From CAYGZL01 sp964354345 (GTDB taxonomy: Bacteria; Chloroflexota; Anaerolineae; Anaerolineales; UBA4823): DNA of 64,000 nucleotides. The stretch covers positions 1 to 64,000 of the forward strand of contig CAYGZL010000018.1 of assembly GCA_964354345.1 (NCBI GenBank). The letters run 5' to 3'. The number at the start of each line of letters is the position of its first letter. The first letter of the stretch is position 1. This document shows positions 45,242-53,946 of the stretch, one piece after another. Both the position numbers and the translations under genes were made by a program. The notes below the pieces were generated by a model that had not been told where the DNA came from, did not search any database, and saw only the letters and a list, made by a program, of their open reading frames with translations.

Positions 45242-45691
45242 ATGCGCTGCCCTTACTGCAAACACCATAACTCCCATGTAATAGACACCTCGCATGATTC
45301 GCGCGGCGGCGTTCGTCGGCGGCGAGAATGTGAGAATTGCGGGCAACGCTTTAGTACCTCTGAAAGGCCAATACTGGCCACCCCTCTGATTATCAAGCAA
45401 GATGGCACGCGTGAAGAGTTTGATCGGGATAAGCTCGCACGTGGGATTCGGATTGCTTGTGCTAAACGGCCAGTCTCGGCCGCAGATATCGAGCGCCTGA
45501 TTGGCGAAATCGAATCAACCTTACAGACCATGGGACGCTCAGAAGTATCCTCACGTGTCGTAGGAGATATGGTGATAGCTGGTTTAAAAGAGATGGACCA
45601 GATCGCCTATATTCGTTACGCTATCGTCTATCTCGGTCTTGATGATCTTAAATCCATCCGCAATGAAATTGATCGGCTGCTAGAAAGCTGA
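45242..45691 (+). CDS. nrdR: Ribonucleotide reductase regulator NrdR
   Basis: This 149-residue repressor has an N-terminal zinc ribbon (MRCPYCKHH and CENCGQRF), then an ATP-cone (LIIKQDGTREEFDRDKLARGI). It senses ATP and dATP and represses ribonucleotide reductase genes; nrdJ lies just downstream. The family start MRCPYC fixes the ATG at 45242. No Shine-Dalgarno sequence is visible before it. Confidence 0.95.
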   Translation: MRCPYCKHHNSHVIDTSHDSRGGVRRRRECENCGQRFSTSERPILATPLIIKQDGTREEFDRDKLARGIRIACAKRPVSAADIERLIGEIESTLQTMGRSEVSSRVVGDMVIAGLKEMDQIAYIRYAIVYLGLDDLKSIRNEIDRLLES

Positions 45692-45701
45692 TCCCCGGTA
45701 G

Positions 45702-45740
45702 ACCGCAGCCTGATTGGGGGCGGTAGGCTGCGGTATTTTA
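45702..45740 (+). terminator. Intrinsic terminator after nrdR
   Basis: ACCGCAGCCT (45702-45711) and AGGCTGCGGT (45725-45734) form a perfect 10-base stem followed by ATTTTA. It separates nrdR from nrdJ. Confidence 0.75.
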
Positions 45741-45842
45741 CGATCGACCCGCTCCAACAATTTCGTGGCTTTGGACAGGGTTATTTATCGGTTCTGCCAG
45801 CCCGACGAACATACCTTTTACCATTACCGATAGGAGACTGAG

Positions 45843-48800
45843 ATGTTGCCAGAACGTGAACAGCCCATAATTAAAGAAGGTTTACTACCTATACCACCCC
45901 TACCGTCCGATCTAAATCCGGTATCATTGACTGAGAACGCTCGTCAGGTGTTGATCCGCCGTTATGTGCGCCGCGGGCCAGAAGGTAAACCCATTGAGAC
46001 AGTTGAAGAAATGTTTTGGCGCGTTGCCTATCATGTTGCATCATCAGAAAAAATCTGGAATGGGGATGTACTGGAACGGGCGCGCCAATTTTATGGGTTG
46101 TTATCCACGAAGGCCTTTTCCCCCAATTCACCCACCTTCACCGGAGCAGGGACACCGCTGGGGCAATTAGCCGCTTGTTTTGTATTACCCATCACAGACG
46201 ACATGGGGCGTGATTCAGCCGGTATTTTTCAATCATTACGGGATGCTGCCTTAATTCAACAAACCGGTGGAGGGAATGGCTTTTCCTTTTCGCGCTTGCG
46301 GCCGCGTGGCGCTTTGGTAAAATCCTCCGCGGGTCAAGCAACTGGACCTGTTGGATTCCTGCGCGTTTACGATATCGCTTTTGGTGAAATTGCCCAGGGA
46401 GGCACTCGACGTGGGGCGAATATGGCAGTTCTACGGGTTGATCACCCCGACATTGAACAGTTTATCACTGCCAAAACGGATGAACATGCCATCACAAATT
46501 TCAATGTGTCGGTAGGGATCGTTGACGCTTTTATGCAAGCGGTTAAGCAGGATGGTATGTGGGAGCTGCGCTTTCCCGACGTACGCTCCCCAAAATACAA
46601 AAGTTTCTCAGGAACATTAGAACAAGCAGAAGCAGCCGGCATCCCAATCAAGGTTTACAAGACAGTACGGGCGCGGGAATTATTTGATAAGATCGTTCAA
46701 CAGGCACATCACAATGGCGAGCCCGGCGTTCTCTTCCTGGACGCGGCCAATCGCGCCAACCCGGTCCCGCATTTGTATCAATTGGAAGCCACTAATCCAT
46801 GCGTTACTGGCGATACCCTGATCTATACAGACCAAGGATTGCGCCGGGCTGATGAACTGGCTCAGGACGAAACCGCCATTCGAGTAGTGTGTGATGGTCG
46901 CTTTGGCGCATCAGCCCTGTTACCGGCTTCCACTGTTTTTGCTACCGGACGTAAGCCAGTTTATCGTTTGATCACGCAAGAGGGCTACGAACTACGCCTG
47001 ACTGAGAATCATCAAGTGATGACACCGGCTGGCTGGGTGAAAGCTAAAGACTTACTCCCCGGCGATCGTGTCCACATACTCAACCGCAAGGGTGGTTTTG
47101 GCAGCCAGGGCAGCCTGGAAGAAGGTCGTGTACTCGGTTGGTTAGTTGGCGATGGGACGATCAATGCTGTGCGGGCAGTGCTCTCTTTCTTTGGTGAAGA
47201 GAAACACGAATTAGCCCCACTGTTTGCCAAAGCTGTGACTGGAATTGTGGAACGACCTGGTCAAAGCCGCGCCTATCCGGTCAATGTGATCGAAATACCG
47301 GGACGCGCTGAAGCCCGCGTCATGTCTGACCGTCTGCGTACTTGGGCCGCCGGTTACGGCCTGGCCGATGATAAACACATTGTCCCGGTCGCTGTATTGG
47401 CTGGAAGTGAAGAAATGCAGCGCGGCTTTTTACAAGCATTGTTTACTGCCGATGGTCAGGTTAACGATGGCGGCGAAAAGGGCTGCTCAGTCCGCCTAAG
47501 CGCAAGCCATCTGCCATTATTGAAGGATGTTCAACGCGCGCTGCTTAATTTCGGCATTGTTAGCCGGATCTATGAAAACCGCCGCCTGACAGGTTCTCGT
47601 TTCATGCCAGATGGGCACGGTGGCCAAAAAGAATGCCCTCACCTGGCTCAGCACGATCTGGCGATCAGCAAGACAAACCTGTTGCGCTTTGCCAGCGAAA
47701 TTGGCTTCTTGACTGAGGCCAAACAGGCACGCTTGTCCAGTTACCTGGACCAGATGCGGCGCGGACCTTACTGCGAAAAATATACCGCGCGGGTAGCCAG
47801 CCTGGTGGCCGAGGGCAATGAAATTGTCTACGATCTGCACCAACCTGACATCCATGCCTTCATTGCCAATGGCCTGGTAGTTCACAATTGTGGTGAACAA
47901 TGGCTGGGACCTTATGAAAACTGCTGCCTGGGCTCGATTAACCTGGCGCAACACCTGGGAGCGCAGGGCAGCGTCGATTGGGAAAAACTACGCTGCAATG
48001 TTGAACTGGCGACGATCTTCCTGGATGATGTGGTCGAGGCGAACGCATATGTACCGGCAGTGCCGCAGCTAAAGGAAGCGGCTCATCGAGCACGACGGAT
48101 CGGCTTAGGAATAATGGGCCTGGCCGACTTGATGTACCATGCAGGCATCCGCTATGGTTCACTAGAAGGACAGGAGTTTGGCGCTCAAGTAATGGAATTT
48201 GTCCGCTATCATGCCATGCGCACCAGCATCGAGTTGGCGCGGCAGCGCGGGGCTTTTCCGGCCATCCATGGCAGTATCTACGATCCCCAAAACTTACACT
48301 GGCAGCCCCCAACCTCGATTATCCCTTATACCCATGATTGGGGTCGTCCGGCATTAGATTGGGAAATCATCATCCAAGGCATTCGCGCCTATGGCATCCG
48401 CAATGCAGCTCAGACAACTGTCGCCCCGACTGGCACCATCGCTACGGTCGCTGGTTGTGAAGGGTATGGCTGTGAGCCCGTCTTTGCGTTGGCTTATATC
48501 CGCCATGTCAATGATAACGGTAAAGATTTACAGCTTACCTACGCCAGCCCGCTCTTTGAACAAGCCCTGGTAGAGGCGGGCATGGACGACGAGACTCGCC
48601 AGAAAGTAATCGAACAGGTTATGGAGCGCGGCACGTGCCAGGGATTGGAGGAAGTACCTGTTACCATCCGCCACACTTTCGTTGTCTCTCAGGATATTAT
48701 TGCCGAAGAACATGTCCGCCTGCAAGCAGCCTTGCAAGCGTTCGTAGATAACTCCCTTTCCAAGACGGTTAATTTCCCGGAAAATGCCAGCGAGCAGGAT

Positions 48801-49637
48801 GTTGCGAAAGCATATATATTGGCCTGGGAATTAGGCTGCAAAGGGATTACGGTTTATGTCACTGGCTCGCGCCAAAAAGTCGTGCTGGAAACCAAGGCAA
48901 CTGCCAGGCAAAAACAGCCTTTGCTTGCTCCCCAGTCAGTCGTCAGCGGTCAGACCTCAGAAGAAATACCCGCCAGTGGATCCATGCAGAGCAGGTTATC
49001 TGACGAATTGTCCGATGATCCACCACTAAATATCTGGCAAGATCCAAAGAAACCTCGCCCGCGTAGTCTACGCGGCATGACCTACAGTATCAGCACACCA
49101 CTGGGTAAAGCATTCGTCACGATCAATGAAAATGGGGGGGAACAACCCTTTGAGGTTTTTATTAACACTTCCAAAGCCGGTTCTGACACTGCAGCCGTCT
49201 CTGAAGCGATCGGACGGTTGATCTCCTATATTCTGCGCCTGGCATCTCCAATTGCACCGCGTGATCGTCTAAAGGAGGTTTGGCGCCAACTCTCAGGCAT
49301 CGGAGGAGGCCGTTCACTTGGTTTTGGACCAAACCGAGTTCGTTCACTCCCTGATGGCGTGGCTCATGTCATTGGTGAATACCTGGATCATATCGATCCG
49401 GATGCGTCGGAGGTTGTGCCTGATTCCGAAAATGAAGCGCAGACTGGTGTTGAGCACAACGAGAGAGGGGGCAATGGTTACTACCCGGTGAGTGAAGAAT
49501 CTCAGATCTCAGCACCGCAGATCGAGCAACTCCCACTGCTTAAGGTCGGTGATTTATGTCCTGAATGTGGTCAGGCAGCGGTGGTTAATGAAGAAGGCTG
49601 CCGTAAGTGCTATGCTTGCGGTTATAGCGAATGCTAA
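45843..49637 (+). CDS. nrdJ: Adenosylcobalamin-dependent (class II) ribonucleotide reductase with intein
   Basis: This 1264-residue precursor reduces ribonucleotides to deoxyribonucleotides with a B12 radical. After splicing about 901 residues remain. Reductase motifs include FSPNSPTFTGAGTPLGQLAA with an active-site cysteine soon after, QQTGGGNGFSFSRLRP, NPCGEQ (split by the intein), TTVAPTGTIATVAGCEG and SLSKTVNFPENAS. The C-terminus has a zinc-ribbon-like CPECG and CYACG. TAGGAGA precedes the ATG. A repeat-like CAGTCAG run (48932-48960) lies in the linker before the tail. Confidence 0.95.
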   Translation: MLPEREQPIIKEGLLPIPPLPSDLNPVSLTENARQVLIRRYVRRGPEGKPIETVEEMFWRVAYHVASSEKIWNGDVLERARQFYGLLSTKAFSPNSPTFTGAGTPLGQLAACFVLPITDDMGRDSAGIFQSLRDAALIQQTGGGNGFSFSRLRPRGALVKSSAGQATGPVGFLRVYDIAFGEIAQGGTRRGANMAVLRVDHPDIEQFITAKTDEHAITNFNVSVGIVDAFMQAVKQDGMWELRFPDVRSPKYKSFSGTLEQAEAAGIPIKVYKTVRARELFDKIVQQAHHNGEPGVLFLDAANRANPVPHLYQLEATNPCVTGDTLIYTDQGLRRADELAQDETAIRVVCDGRFGASALLPASTVFATGRKPVYRLITQEGYELRLTENHQVMTPAGWVKAKDLLPGDRVHILNRKGGFGSQGSLEEGRVLGWLVGDGTINAVRAVLSFFGEEKHELAPLFAKAVTGIVERPGQSRAYPVNVIEIPGRAEARVMSDRLRTWAAGYGLADDKHIVPVAVLAGSEEMQRGFLQALFTADGQVNDGGEKGCSVRLSASHLPLLKDVQRALLNFGIVSRIYENRRLTGSRFMPDGHGGQKECPHLAQHDLAISKTNLLRFASEIGFLTEAKQARLSSYLDQMRRGPYCEKYTARVASLVAEGNEIVYDLHQPDIHAFIANGLVVHNCGEQWLGPYENCCLGSINLAQHLGAQGSVDWEKLRCNVELATIFLDDVVEANAYVPAVPQLKEAAHRARRIGLGIMGLADLMYHAGIRYGSLEGQEFGAQVMEFVRYHAMRTSIELARQRGAFPAIHGSIYDPQNLHWQPPTSIIPYTHDWGRPALDWEIIIQGIRAYGIRNAAQTTVAPTGTIATVAGCEGYGCEPVFALAYIRHVNDNGKDLQLTYASPLFEQALVEAGMDDETRQKVIEQVMERGTCQGLEEVPVTIRHTFVVSQDIIAEEHVRLQAALQAFVDNSLSKTVNFPENASEQDVAKAYILAWELGCKGITVYVTGSRQKVVLETKATARQKQPLLAPQSVVSGQTSEEIPASGSMQSRLSDELSDDPPLNIWQDPKKPRPRSLRGMTYSISTPLGKAFVTINENGGEQPFEVFINTSKAGSDTAAVSEAIGRLISYILRLASPIAPRDRLKEVWRQLSGIGGGRSLGFGPNRVRSLPDGVAHVIGEYLDHIDPDASEVVPDSENEAQTGVEHNERGGNGYYPVSEESQISAPQIEQLPLLKVGDLCPECGQAAVVNEEGCRKCYACGYSEC
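46800..47888 (+). other. Intein with LAGLIDADG homing endonuclease, inside nrdJ
   Basis: The intein spans 363 residues (C320 to N682 of the precursor), with block A CVTGDTLIYT at the start, block G ending VVHN, and a cysteine as the first C-extein residue. Two DOD endonuclease motifs, LGWLVGDGTI and LQALFTADGQV, are present. It interrupts NP/CGEQ, the active-site loop that is a known intein site in ribonucleotide reductases. All splice residues (C1, H and N at the end, C+1) are intact, so splicing should work. Confidence 0.92.
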
Positions 49638-49655
49638 TCGAAACAATCGTTTCGG

Positions 49656-51032
49656 ATGTTTATGATAGCTAAACGCCGATATTCACCAACGTTTCGCTTG
49701 TTCATCTTGCTATGTGTCACTATTTTCATGACCGCATGCAAGATGCCAGCTCCCCAAAATAAGGTTGAGTTTACTCTAACCAGTACGGTTGGGCAACTTC
49801 CGCTGAATACTCCAATTATGCGGAGTGTTAAAACACCGCTCTTACCGGTCCCGGCTCCTTTAACAGAAATTGCTCCCAACGAAACGACTTCTCTGCCACT
49901 TACTCCGACGGTTGTCGTAAAATCCAGCCTGGCATTGGGTACTCCCATCCCGCATCTTCAAATCAGGCAAGATATTGTGCTTGAAACGATACACATGTTT
50001 TCCTCCCAAGGCGGCTGGGCGACTGGGGGTATTAAAGGCGCCGATAACCATATTTTAAAAACAAACGACAGCGGACGCACCTGGACGGATATCACCCCAC
50101 CGCAACCTATCCAAACCGGGGTGAGTCAATCAGCGCTGGGCTATTTTATCGATCTGAAAACTGGCTGGGTAATTTATAACGACCTGAAAAGCGGCTCTAT
50201 TTTTACACCCCTGGTTTGGCGTACATCTGACAGTGGTCAAACCTGGCAAACCAGTGAGTTGCTCGACAGGAGTGGCCTGGAAGAGGTGTTCGTCCCTGGG
50301 AACCTGCAATTCATCGATCCTTCCACTGGCTGGCTGCTGGCACATGTCGGCGCGGGGATGAATCATGATTATGTCGTGCTGTATCAAACCACCGATGGTG
50401 GTGTGAACTGGCAACGACTACTCGACCCCACCAACGATGGCGGCATCCAGAGTTGCCAGAAGACAGCCATGCTTTTTACAGATGCTCAACATGGCTGGCT
50501 GACTGGCGACTGCAATGGTGTGGCTCCAGGAGTGCTGCTTTTCCGCACCGGAGATGCTGGAAAGAGTTGGCAAGCGGTGACGCTGCCTGAACCCAGTGAT
50601 GTTCCTGGCATATTTCAGAGCGATTCCACGGTGGCTTGTGGTAGCTACTGGCCGATATTCTTCGATATAAATAATGGTAAAATTTCGGTACGCTGTGCAA
50701 GGCTTGAACAGAATGTGCCCAAAACCGATTACTATCTTTACAGTACTCAGGATGGCGGCAATCATTGGGCTGTTGCCCATTATCCCGGTGAAGTGCTGAT
50801 TTACAGTTCCCCAGATACTGGCTGGGCTTTAAGCAAGCTGATCTACCAGACAACGGATGGGGGTACAACCTGGAAACAAATCAGCCAGGTCTCCTGGGAC
50901 GCAAAATTCGACTTTATAACCGATAGCCTGGGTTGGGCAGTCGCCCGCGCTGGAGAAGAGACCGCTCTGGTACAAACGGAAAACGGCGGTCGCACCTGGA
51001 TGGAAATAAAACCCACCATTGCGGAAAGATAG
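49656..51032 (+). CDS. Lipoprotein with YCF48/BNR-like beta-propeller repeats
   Basis: This 458-residue exported protein has a signal peptide with lipobox (LLCVTIFMTAC), a Thr/Pro-rich linker, and six or seven repeats of the form GW-x(n)-(D/G)SG-x-TW, for example LKTNDSGRTW, RTSDSGQTW, QTTDGGVNW, RTGDAGKSW, QTTDGGTTW and QTENGGRTW. These are the blades of a YCF48/sialidase-like propeller. No catalytic acids are evident; a binding role is likely but unknown. It lies 18 bases after nrdJ and ends 26 bases before the kinase gene. Confidence 0.75.
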   Translation: MFMIAKRRYSPTFRLFILLCVTIFMTACKMPAPQNKVEFTLTSTVGQLPLNTPIMRSVKTPLLPVPAPLTEIAPNETTSLPLTPTVVVKSSLALGTPIPHLQIRQDIVLETIHMFSSQGGWATGGIKGADNHILKTNDSGRTWTDITPPQPIQTGVSQSALGYFIDLKTGWVIYNDLKSGSIFTPLVWRTSDSGQTWQTSELLDRSGLEEVFVPGNLQFIDPSTGWLLAHVGAGMNHDYVVLYQTTDGGVNWQRLLDPTNDGGIQSCQKTAMLFTDAQHGWLTGDCNGVAPGVLLFRTGDAGKSWQAVTLPEPSDVPGIFQSDSTVACGSYWPIFFDINNGKISVRCARLEQNVPKTDYYLYSTQDGGNHWAVAHYPGEVLIYSSPDTGWALSKLIYQTTDGGTTWKQISQVSWDAKFDFITDSLGWAVARAGEETALVQTENGGRTWMEIKPTIAER

Positions 51033-51058
51033 CTTCGAACACCATGAGGAGAGCATCT

Positions 51059-51706
51059 ATGACAAAACGCCTGGTGATTGTGGCTGGCAACATTGGCGCC
51101 GGCAAAACCTCACTGACTGAGCGGTTAGGCGCCCGGCTGGGTTGGCGAACGGCATTTGAATCGGTCTCTGATAACCCCTATCTACCCGATTTCTATGCCG
51201 ATATGCGCTCATGGTCTTTCCATTTACAGATATTCTTCCTGGGTCATCGCGCTGAACAGTATATGGAACTAGCCCGGTCACCGCAATCCGCTATTTTGGA
51301 TCGTACGATCTACGAAGATGCGCACATCTTCGCCCGCGCGCTCCATACCTTGGGCAACTTATCAGAACGAGATTACTTTGCCTACCGGCGCGTTTTTAAC
51401 CTGGTCGTCGCCCACCTGCCCCCACCCGACCTGCTTATATACCTTAAAGCACCAGTCTCAATTTTGATCGAGCGCATCCACCGTCGGGCACGTTCGATCG
51501 AAACTGGTATATCATCCGATTACCTGGCGCTACTCGATTCGTTCTATGACGAATGGCTGCAAGGTTTCGATATTTGCCCTGTACTTACGATCCGCACAGA
51601 CGATCTGGATTTCGTCCACGAAACACGTCACCTGGATATCGTCATCCAGCGTATCCAGGATAAGCTGGCTGGGCGGGAAGAGGTTATCTTTCCTAAAACA
51701 ACTTAA
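51059..51706 (+). CDS. Deoxynucleoside kinase family protein
   Basis: This 215-residue kinase has the P-loop IVAGNIGAGKTSL (residues 6-18), the LDRTIYEDAHIFA motif that corresponds to the DRS region of dNKs, and the lid IHRRARSIE. The family phosphorylates deoxyadenosine and deoxyguanosine for dNTP salvage. GAGGAG lies seven bases before the ATG at 51059. Placement after nrdJ fits nucleotide metabolism. Its 3' end overlaps the convergent prenyltransferase gene by 14 bases. Confidence 0.88.
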   Translation: MTKRLVIVAGNIGAGKTSLTERLGARLGWRTAFESVSDNPYLPDFYADMRSWSFHLQIFFLGHRAEQYMELARSPQSAILDRTIYEDAHIFARALHTLGNLSERDYFAYRRVFNLVVAHLPPPDLLIYLKAPVSILIERIHRRARSIETGISSDYLALLDSFYDEWLQGFDICPVLTIRTDDLDFVHETRHLDIVIQRIQDKLAGREEVIFPKTT

Positions 51707-52688
51707 TCCAGAGGACATTGAGGATCAGCCCGACCAGGTACCAGATCCCAAAAGCACGGTTGTGGACGAAGGAAGCGGCTACGAAATAATTGGGCCAAAC
51801 ATCCGGAAAATTGGCAGGTTTTTCGGGTGGTTTTGGTGCGCGATAAATCGGCAGGATTTTTAACAAGGTCGGTATTGCCAGAAGTACGACGAAAATGACT
51901 GGTTTAAAAAAACCAACCAGCATCAAATATCCTGCTGATAAGTACTGCGCTAATATCATGGTCAGGACGATAATCCTCCCAGCCTTCTCACCGATCAACA
52001 CAGGCAGCGTAAAGATACGTTTCGCACGATCCTCATTTTGCTTGTCGATGTGCTTGCCAAAAATAACCGTCGTTACGCCCAAGGCATAAGGCAGGCTGGC
52101 GATAACCACATTCCAATTCCAATCACCGGTGATCACATAATAACCACCCCCGATCATCAATGGGCCCCAAACAATCAAAACTGATATTTCTCCCAGGGCA
52201 ATGTACTTCAATGGAAAGGTATAAAACAGGACAAAGAATACTCCCAGGCTAATCAACAACAGTGTGTAGCCATTGCGCAGGTAAACCAATGCAGCTCCAC
52301 AGGCGAGCGCAATTAATCCAGTCACTGCGGCGTAAGTCAGAAGTTGCCGCTTATTCATCAAGCCATGCACCAAAGGCTGCGGACCATATTGGCTGCGGTA
52401 ATAGTTATCCTTATCAACCCCTCGGATGTAATCCGTGAAATCGTTGAGTAAATTATTCGTCGCATGGGCAATCACCAGACCGATTGCTACCAACAGCCAC
52501 TTCCAAAAATCAAATTTACTATCCTGATAGGCTAAGATACCGGCGATGGCCGCTGACAGGAAGGTCATTATCAGCACCGCTGCCCGTGTTGAAATTAACC
52601 ACCGTGAAATCACATCCAGTTGATTCCACTCTTCCTTGCTAATTCGCGGTATAACCTGAAGAGCTTTTCGCCACATCGAAAAATTCAT
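51693..52688 (-). CDS. UbiA-superfamily prenyltransferase
   Basis: This 331-residue membrane protein has about eight helices and both aspartate-rich motifs: NNLLNDFTDYIRGVD near residue 80 and DKQNEDRAKR in the second half. These bind the polyprenyl diphosphate through magnesium. The pattern is MenA-like, but MenA, other quinone and lipid-forming members cannot be separated here. It is the last gene of the five-gene operon with the E1 and NeuD-like genes, 9 bases after the aminotransferase gene, suggesting a prenyl or lipid step in the same process. Confidence 0.8.
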   Translation of the reverse strand: MNFSMWRKALQVIPRISKEEWNQLDVISRWLISTRAAVLIMTFLSAAIAGILAYQDSKFDFWKWLLVAIGLVIAHATNNLLNDFTDYIRGVDKDNYYRSQYGPQPLVHGLMNKRQLLTYAAVTGLIALACGAALVYLRNGYTLLLISLGVFFVLFYTFPLKYIALGEISVLIVWGPLMIGGGYYVITGDWNWNVVIASLPYALGVTTVIFGKHIDKQNEDRAKRIFTLPVLIGEKAGRIIVLTMILAQYLSAGYLMLVGFFKPVIFVVLLAIPTLLKILPIYRAPKPPEKPANFPDVWPNYFVAASFVHNRAFGIWYLVGLILNVLWIKLF

Positions 52689-52697
52689 TGGAAATTC

Positions 52698-53915
52698 CTA
52701 TTCCGTAATTTGCTTTAAAATGACATGTAACGCCTGGCACACTGTCTCGACCTGCCCCTCACTCATAACCCCCGAGAACGGCAAAGCCAGTCCGCGCCGT
52801 CCCAGGTCTTCGGTCACCGGGAAATCTCCCGGTTGGTAACCAAACCGCTCCACCATGTAAGGCTGTAGGTGGATTGGTAGGAAATAAGGCCGAGCTGGAA
52901 TGCCACGCTGCTCAAGACGCTGAGCAATCGCATCACGGTCAATTCCTGCATTAAACCGCACAACATACACAAACCAGCTCATGCGTGTGGTGGCCGCAAT
53001 CCTCTCTGGTATTTCTACGCAAGGCAGTTCCACCAGACGTTCAGCGTACCAATCCGCCACACGCTGGCGTTTTTGGATTAATTCATCCAGGCGGCTCATT
53101 TGTACCCGGCCCAATGCCGCGCTCATCTCATCCAGGCGATAGTTATAGCCTAGATAGGTATGCTGCAGCCAGGTATCACCAGGCGCTCGACCCTGATTGC
53201 GTAACGCACGTATGTAAGCCGCGGCACGGTCATCATCAGTAACGATCATCGCCCCTTCACCCGTGGTAATTTGTTTGTTAGGGTAAAAGGCGAATACGCC
53301 ATAGTCCCCCAAGGCTCCTGCCGGTCGGCCTTTGTACATTGCTCCCAAGGCTTCACAGGCGTCTTCGATCACCTTTAGCCCATACTCGTGCGCCAGCGTC
53401 AGGATTGGATCCAAATCAGTTGGTTGCCCGAATACATCTACCGGTAAAACTGCTTTTACCCGGGAACCATTCCTCCACGATACTTCCTGAACCCCTCGGC
53501 GGGGTAGCCAACGCCTGGCAACCTCTCCGCCTCGGAGTAGATCCAGGATGGCTTGTTGCACCAAGGTGATATTCAGATTCCCGGTAACAGGATCAACATC
53601 AACAAACACTGGTACAGCCCGTTCGAAGAGGATTACATTCGCGGAAGCCACGAAAGAAAAGGGCGTGGTAATCACCAGATCGCCATCTTCAACCCCGGCC
53701 GCCCTGACGCACAGATGCAGTCCGGAGGTTCCTGAGCTAACCCCAATCGCGTGCCGTCTACCGGTATAGTGCTGAAAAGCTTCTTCGAAAGCCTGGATTT
53801 CACGTCCCATGCTCAGGTTGGGCGTGCGTAACACCGCCGCAACTGCTTCACGCTCCACATCGGTCAGATCGGGAGATGACATCGGGATAATTGATTGCTG
53901 CTTGTTAATGGCCAT
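52698..53915 (-). CDS. DegT/DnrJ/EryC1/StrS-family sugar aminotransferase
   Basis: This 405-residue PLP enzyme has SSGTSGLHLCVRAAG, TTPFSFVASANVI, the aspartate motif VIEDACEALGA and the PLP lysine K214 in YPNKQITTGEGA. Such enzymes transaminate a keto-sugar nucleotide. About 25 residues (127-151, GGEVARRWLPRRG and onward) are inserted before the conserved AVLPVDVFGQPTDL strand, where DNA at 53463-53537 is repeat-like. I chose the ATG at 53915 because a longer frame to 53996 overlaps the previous gene by 50 bases. It follows the lipoyl-NeuD gene by 31 bases. Confidence 0.88.
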   Translation of the reverse strand: MAINKQQSIIPMSSPDLTDVEREAVAAVLRTPNLSMGREIQAFEEAFQHYTGRRHAIGVSSGTSGLHLCVRAAGVEDGDLVITTPFSFVASANVILFERAVPVFVDVDPVTGNLNITLVQQAILDLLRGGEVARRWLPRRGVQEVSWRNGSRVKAVLPVDVFGQPTDLDPILTLAHEYGLKVIEDACEALGAMYKGRPAGALGDYGVFAFYPNKQITTGEGAMIVTDDDRAAAYIRALRNQGRAPGDTWLQHTYLGYNYRLDEMSAALGRVQMSRLDELIQKRQRVADWYAERLVELPCVEIPERIAATTRMSWFVYVVRFNAGIDRDAIAQRLEQRGIPARPYFLPIHLQPYMVERFGYQPGDFPVTEDLGRRGLALPFSGVMSEGQVETVCQALHVILKQITE

Positions 53916-53946
53916 AAAACGATCCGATTCCAAGGAAATATAATGA

